64,000 bases of DNA from Malus domestica (Eukaryota > Streptophyta > Magnoliopsida > Rosales > Rosaceae), in assembly GCF_042453785.1 (NCBI RefSeq), contig NC_091673.1, positions 8,391,001 to 8,455,000 on the forward strand. The letters run 5' to 3'. Within the stretch, counting starts at the first letter, position 1. Each line of letters starts with the position of its first letter. The notes beneath the pieces are model-generated. The model had not been told where the DNA came from. It searched no databases and worked only from the letters and a program-made list of their open reading frames with translations. Below, in pieces: positions 59,948 to 64,000 of this stretch. The position numbers were made by a program, and so were the translations under genes.

Positions 59948-60350
59948 GGTTTCATCATGATATTGCTTTTTGTAACAATAAACATGTGTAATTTTTATTG
60001 CTTTATTATTCCTGTGAACTCTAATTTCATGGACCTGATTGTACGTGTAAATGGAGCATAGTAAGTCTTTCTTTTTCTTGTTCCTACTCCTATTTTTCAA
60101 AACCTAATAGTCTTGACATAGGGCATGTTTTAATTTCTTCGTTAAGAAGGAAAGAATTTGTTGGGTAAAGCGTTTACCTTTTGGATTATTTCGCCAATTT
60201 TTTCTCCGAACTTAGAGCAACTACTGGTTTCCTCTTCAAACTTTCATTTGGGCCTATTCTTCTCCCTCCACAATCATTATAAACGGTTAATTTCCAACTT
60301 AATGGTTATGTTTACGCACAATTTATTCAAAAATTTTTTGCTAGAAAATA
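59948..60350. other. 3' UTR and spacer
   Basis: Probable 3' UTR of the upstream gene (TAACAATAAACATG near 59975 is a plausible polyadenylation region), then spacer with short frames only. Confidence 0.5.
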
Positions 60351-60560
60351 CTAGGGCTGGAAAAAAATCCCAAAAATCCCAAACCAAACCAAAAAAATCC
60401 CGATCCCAAACCAAAAAAATCCCAAACCAAAATTCCCGAAATTTTCGGGATGTAATCCCAAACCAAACCGAAAGTTTCGGTATGGGATTCGGTATTGCAT
60501 TTCATTTTTTCGGTATTCCCATACCGAACCGAAAAAAAAAATATATATATATATATAATT
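60351..60560. repeat. CGGTATTCGGT-type repeat, probable hAT MITE fragment
   Basis: TAGGGCTGG at 60352 resembles a hAT terminus. It is followed by repeated ATCCCAAACC(A/G)A and inverted CGGTATGGGA/TCCCATACCG arms (about 60478-60526), then a TA run. The right end is unclear. Confidence 0.5.
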
Positions 60561-60794
60561 TTTTAATTATAAGAGAATTATTTCAACCGTTGATTGTTTT
60601 GCATTTAATCTGTGCCGTTGATTTCTTTTTTAGGTCAGATCACATTTCATTTCAGTTCCTCCGTTTCGAAGTGCAGCCCTGACCCTTAGCCTCCGGCCCT
60701 CACCAACGCTAGCAGAAGTGAGTTCGGGGGAAGCCGTGAAATTGTCGGTTACAACTACAAAGCGCGCATTTGGAGAGAGAGTTGAAGACCCTAG

Positions 60795-61310
<516 letters not shown>

Positions 61311-61675
61311 GTTAAACGCACCGTTTAATATGTTCGTTTCTGAAACAGATGGTTAAGTTTAAATAATTTTGATTTAGACTTGGAACGGTGGTTGTTATGG
61401 ATTATGGTTTATGTTTCTGATATGGTACTTTAGAATTTTAATTTCGACTTTGAAGTTCAAAAAAAAAAAAGTACTTTTCGAAAACTAGAGCTCCTTCGAG
61501 GAGGAAGATTACACCACACTTCACGGCAACACACACACACTCCTCCTGTACTCTTTTCACTCCTCTTCCCCCCCCCCCCCCTCTCTCCCCAACTCTCTTT
61601 CCTCAACTTCTTCATCTCCGTCTCTCTCTTAAAAGGTATGAGTGCTTCTGCTTCTGCTTCTGTTGATGTTTTGCA
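61311..61675. other. RPS27A 3' UTR, poly-A tract and pyrimidine-rich DNA
   Basis: The 3' UTR is followed by a 12-base A run at about 61459. From 61500 the sequence is CT-rich with a C-run (61570-61582). AAAAGGTATGAG and TTTTGCAG near 61631 and 61669 look like splice sites, so an unrelated leader or LINE 5' region may lie here. Confidence 0.4.
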
Positions 61676-64000
61676 GTGTTAAATGAGCAAGGGGGCCATA
61701 GAAACTTCTTTTCGAACGACTCAACTCAAAGTTGTTTGGGAGCATATGCTCCTATCAATTTTACCCGGGACACACAAAAGAAGTACTTTGATCCTATTAG
61801 ACGGGGGAGGGTGAAGAAGCTAGGACAGAAGGGTAGAGTTCAAGAGAGCAAAATGCGTTTAGGAACGTGGAATATAGGAACCTTAACGGGAAAATCTATG
61901 GAAATAGTGGAAGTTATGGTGAGGAGAAGGATAAATATTATGTGCCTACAAGAAACTAAGTGGGTTGGTAGTAAGGCAAATGATCTAGAAAACTCAAGGT
62001 TTAAACTTTGGTATTCGGGCACAAATAGAACGAGAAACGGTGTTGGCATCATCGTGGACAAGACCTTGGTACAAGATGTTGTAGATGTCAAGAGGGTAGG
62101 AGATAGAATCATGGCAATCAAGATTGTAATAGGACAAGAACTTATCAATGTGATTAGTGCGTACGCACCTCAAGTAGGGTTGGATACGAGTTCGAATGAG
62201 CAATTTTGGGAAGATCTTGGAGACTTGGTGCAAGGAATTGCTCAGACGGAGAAGTTATTTATAGGAGGAGATTTAAATGGACACGTGGGCAGGGAGACAG
62301 GCAACTATGGAGGTTTTCATGGTGGCCATGGTTTTGGGGAGAGAAACGAGGATGGGGAAGCTATCTTGGATTTTGCAATGGCATATGATCTCTTCTTAGC
62401 CAACACCTTCTTTAAGAAGAGAGAAGAACATGTGATCACCTACAAGAGTGGGTCGTCAAAAACACAAATAGATTTTCTTCTAATGAGGAAAGGGGATCGT
62501 ATAACTTGTAAGGATTGCAAAGTTATACCAGGAGAGAGCGTGGCTAATCAACATCGCTTGTTGGTGATGGATGTACATATCAAAAGAGTAAGACAAAAGA
62601 ACAAGACTTGGAAGTGCCCAAGGACTAGATGGTGGAATCTAAAAGAAGAAAAACAAGTCATTTTCAAAGAGAAGGTAATCACCCAATGTGTGTGGGATAG
62701 AGAGGGGGAAGCTAGCCAAATGTGGGATTCCATGGCTAGTTGTATCCGAAAAGTAGCAAAAGAGGTATTATGAGAGTCCAAGGGCTTTGCCCCACACCAA
62801 AAGGAATCTTGGTGGTGGAATGAGGAGGTACAAACAAAGGTGAAGGCTAAGAAGGAATGTTGTAAAGCCTTATACAAGGAGAGGACCGATGAAAATGGTG
62901 AAAAGTATAGAAAAGCGAAGCAAGAGGCGAAAAAAGCTGTCAGAGAAGCTAAGTTAGCGGCCTACGACGATATGTATAAACGACTAGATACCAAAGAAGG
63001 AGAGTTGGATATCTATAAACTATCTAGAGCAAGGGAAAAGAAGACAAGGGATCTAAACCAAGTGAGGTGCATCAAGGATGAGGATGGAAAGGTTCTTGCT
63101 ACAGAGAACGCGGTTAAAGACAGATGGAGAGGTTATTTTCATAATCTTTTCAATGAAGGACATGAAATGAGCGATTCTTTAGGGGAGTTGAGTAACTCAG
63201 AAGAGTGTAGAAACTACTCTTTTTATCGTCGAATCCGGAAGGAAGAAGTGGTTGTAGCTTTGAAGAAGATGAAGCATAAAAAAGCAATAGGCCCAGACAA
63301 TATACCAATCGAAGTGTGGAAACTTTTGGGAGAGACAGGTATAACATGGCTCACTGACCTTTTCAATAGGATTTTGAAAACGAAGAAGATGCCAAATGAG
63401 TGGCGAACGAGCACTTTGGTGCCTATCTACAAGAACAAGGGCGACGTACAAAATTGCATGAACTATAGGGGTATTAAGCTAATGAGTCATACAATGAAGC
63501 TCTGGGAGAGAGTCATTGAGCATAGATTGAGGCAAGAGACACGGGTTTCGGACAACCAATTCGGGTTCATGCCAGGGCGCTCAACCATGGAGGCAATCTA
63601 TCTCTTACGAAGATTGATGGAAAGATATAGAGATGGGAAAAAGGATTTACACATGGTCTTTATAGATTTGGAAAAAGCGTATGATAGGGTCCCAAGAGAC
63701 ATTCTTTGGAGGATTTTAGAGAAGAAAGGAGTACGAGTAGCATATATCCAAGCTATAAAGGATATGTATGAAGGAGCAAAGACTGCCGTAAGAACTCATG
63801 AAGGACAAACCGAAAGCTTCCCCATAACTGTAGGATTACATCAAGGCTCATCCTTAAGTCCTTACCTTTTTGCGTTGGTAATGGATGAGTTAACAGGACA
63901 TATTCAAGATGATATTCCTTGGTGTATGCTTTTCGCAGACGATATAGTGTTGATAGATGAAACTCAGGAAGGGGTAAATGCAAAGCTTAACCTTTGGAGA
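61676..64000 (+). mobile_element. LINE (RTE-like non-LTR retrotransposon), truncated by window end
   Basis: One reading frame encodes an apurinic-type endonuclease followed by reverse transcriptase. Endonuclease motifs: LGTWNIGTLTG, CLQETKW, FIGGDLNGHVG, KTQIDFLL and ANQHRLLVMD. Reverse transcriptase motifs: [63 protein letters not shown] and the catalytic [10 protein letters not shown] at about 63928. The element enters just past the ubiquitin-S27a gene, and its 3' end lies outside the window. Confidence 0.9.
61676..64000 (+). pseudogene. LINE endonuclease-reverse transcriptase ORF with one stop
   Basis: The frame is open from 61676, with one TGA at 62771-62773 (after KEVL), and then open for 409 further codons to the window edge. 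The codon at 61676 is GTG, so the true start is unclear; the first in-frame ATG (KMRLGTW) is at about 61852. The endonuclease keeps the catalytic E, D, N, D and H positions. With only one nonsense change in 775 codons, the insertion is fairly young. Confidence 0.8.

Overview
This is nuclear DNA from a flowering plant. It holds spliced genes with GT-AG introns, a chloroplast photosystem I antenna gene, a plant-type tRNA-Leu and many plant LTR retrotransposons. The repeat families and protein sequences look like apple or pear (Rosaceae, Maleae). That assignment is an inference from recall, not a search result.

Layout. Positions 1-8100 are AT-rich intergenic DNA with one 971-bp Mutator-like non-autonomous transposon (4130-5100, exact 9-bp target duplication). 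A PIF/Harbinger element (8102-10061, TAA duplication) carries only the broken Myb/NAM-like ORF1. A decayed Ty1/copia retrotransposon (10197-20158, ATAAC duplication) is split inside its reverse transcriptase by a 3.9-kb non-coding LTR element on the minus strand (14764-18635, GTCTC duplication). Next come LHCA2 (24913-26461), a MITE, a small DnaJ-type zinc-finger gene (27923-28219, minus) and a hairpin MITE (28873-29073).

From about 29.2 to 40.2 kb lies an old Ty3/gypsy LTR on the minus strand. It is interrupted by a very young 8.1-kb LTR element without gag-pol (30723-38870, CTTAT duplication), which carries an antisense leucine-zipper ORF. From 43014 to 49537 a gag-only gypsy element (CCAAC duplication) carries a captured, inverted receptor-kinase fragment and many repeats that can fold into hairpins. 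It sits inside a 255-bp tandem duplication of host DNA.

The right quarter is gene-rich: tRNA-Leu(AAG) at 50136, a second copy of the hairpin MITE, an ALKBH1-type dioxygenase gene (50989-53165, minus) divergent from a DUF493 gene (53480-56313), a PLP-transferase-fold gene related to molybdenum cofactor sulfurase (58365-59947), and a ubiquitin-ribosomal protein S27a fusion gene (60840-61310). An RTE-like LINE starts near 61.7 kb and runs off the window.

The host genes do not form a pathway. They are ordinary housekeeping and photosynthesis genes between nested transposons. The least explained features are in the non-coding retroelements: the antisense zipper ORF, two families of compensating hairpins, four stacked tandem arrays, the captured kinase piece, and a module shared by two unrelated elements.
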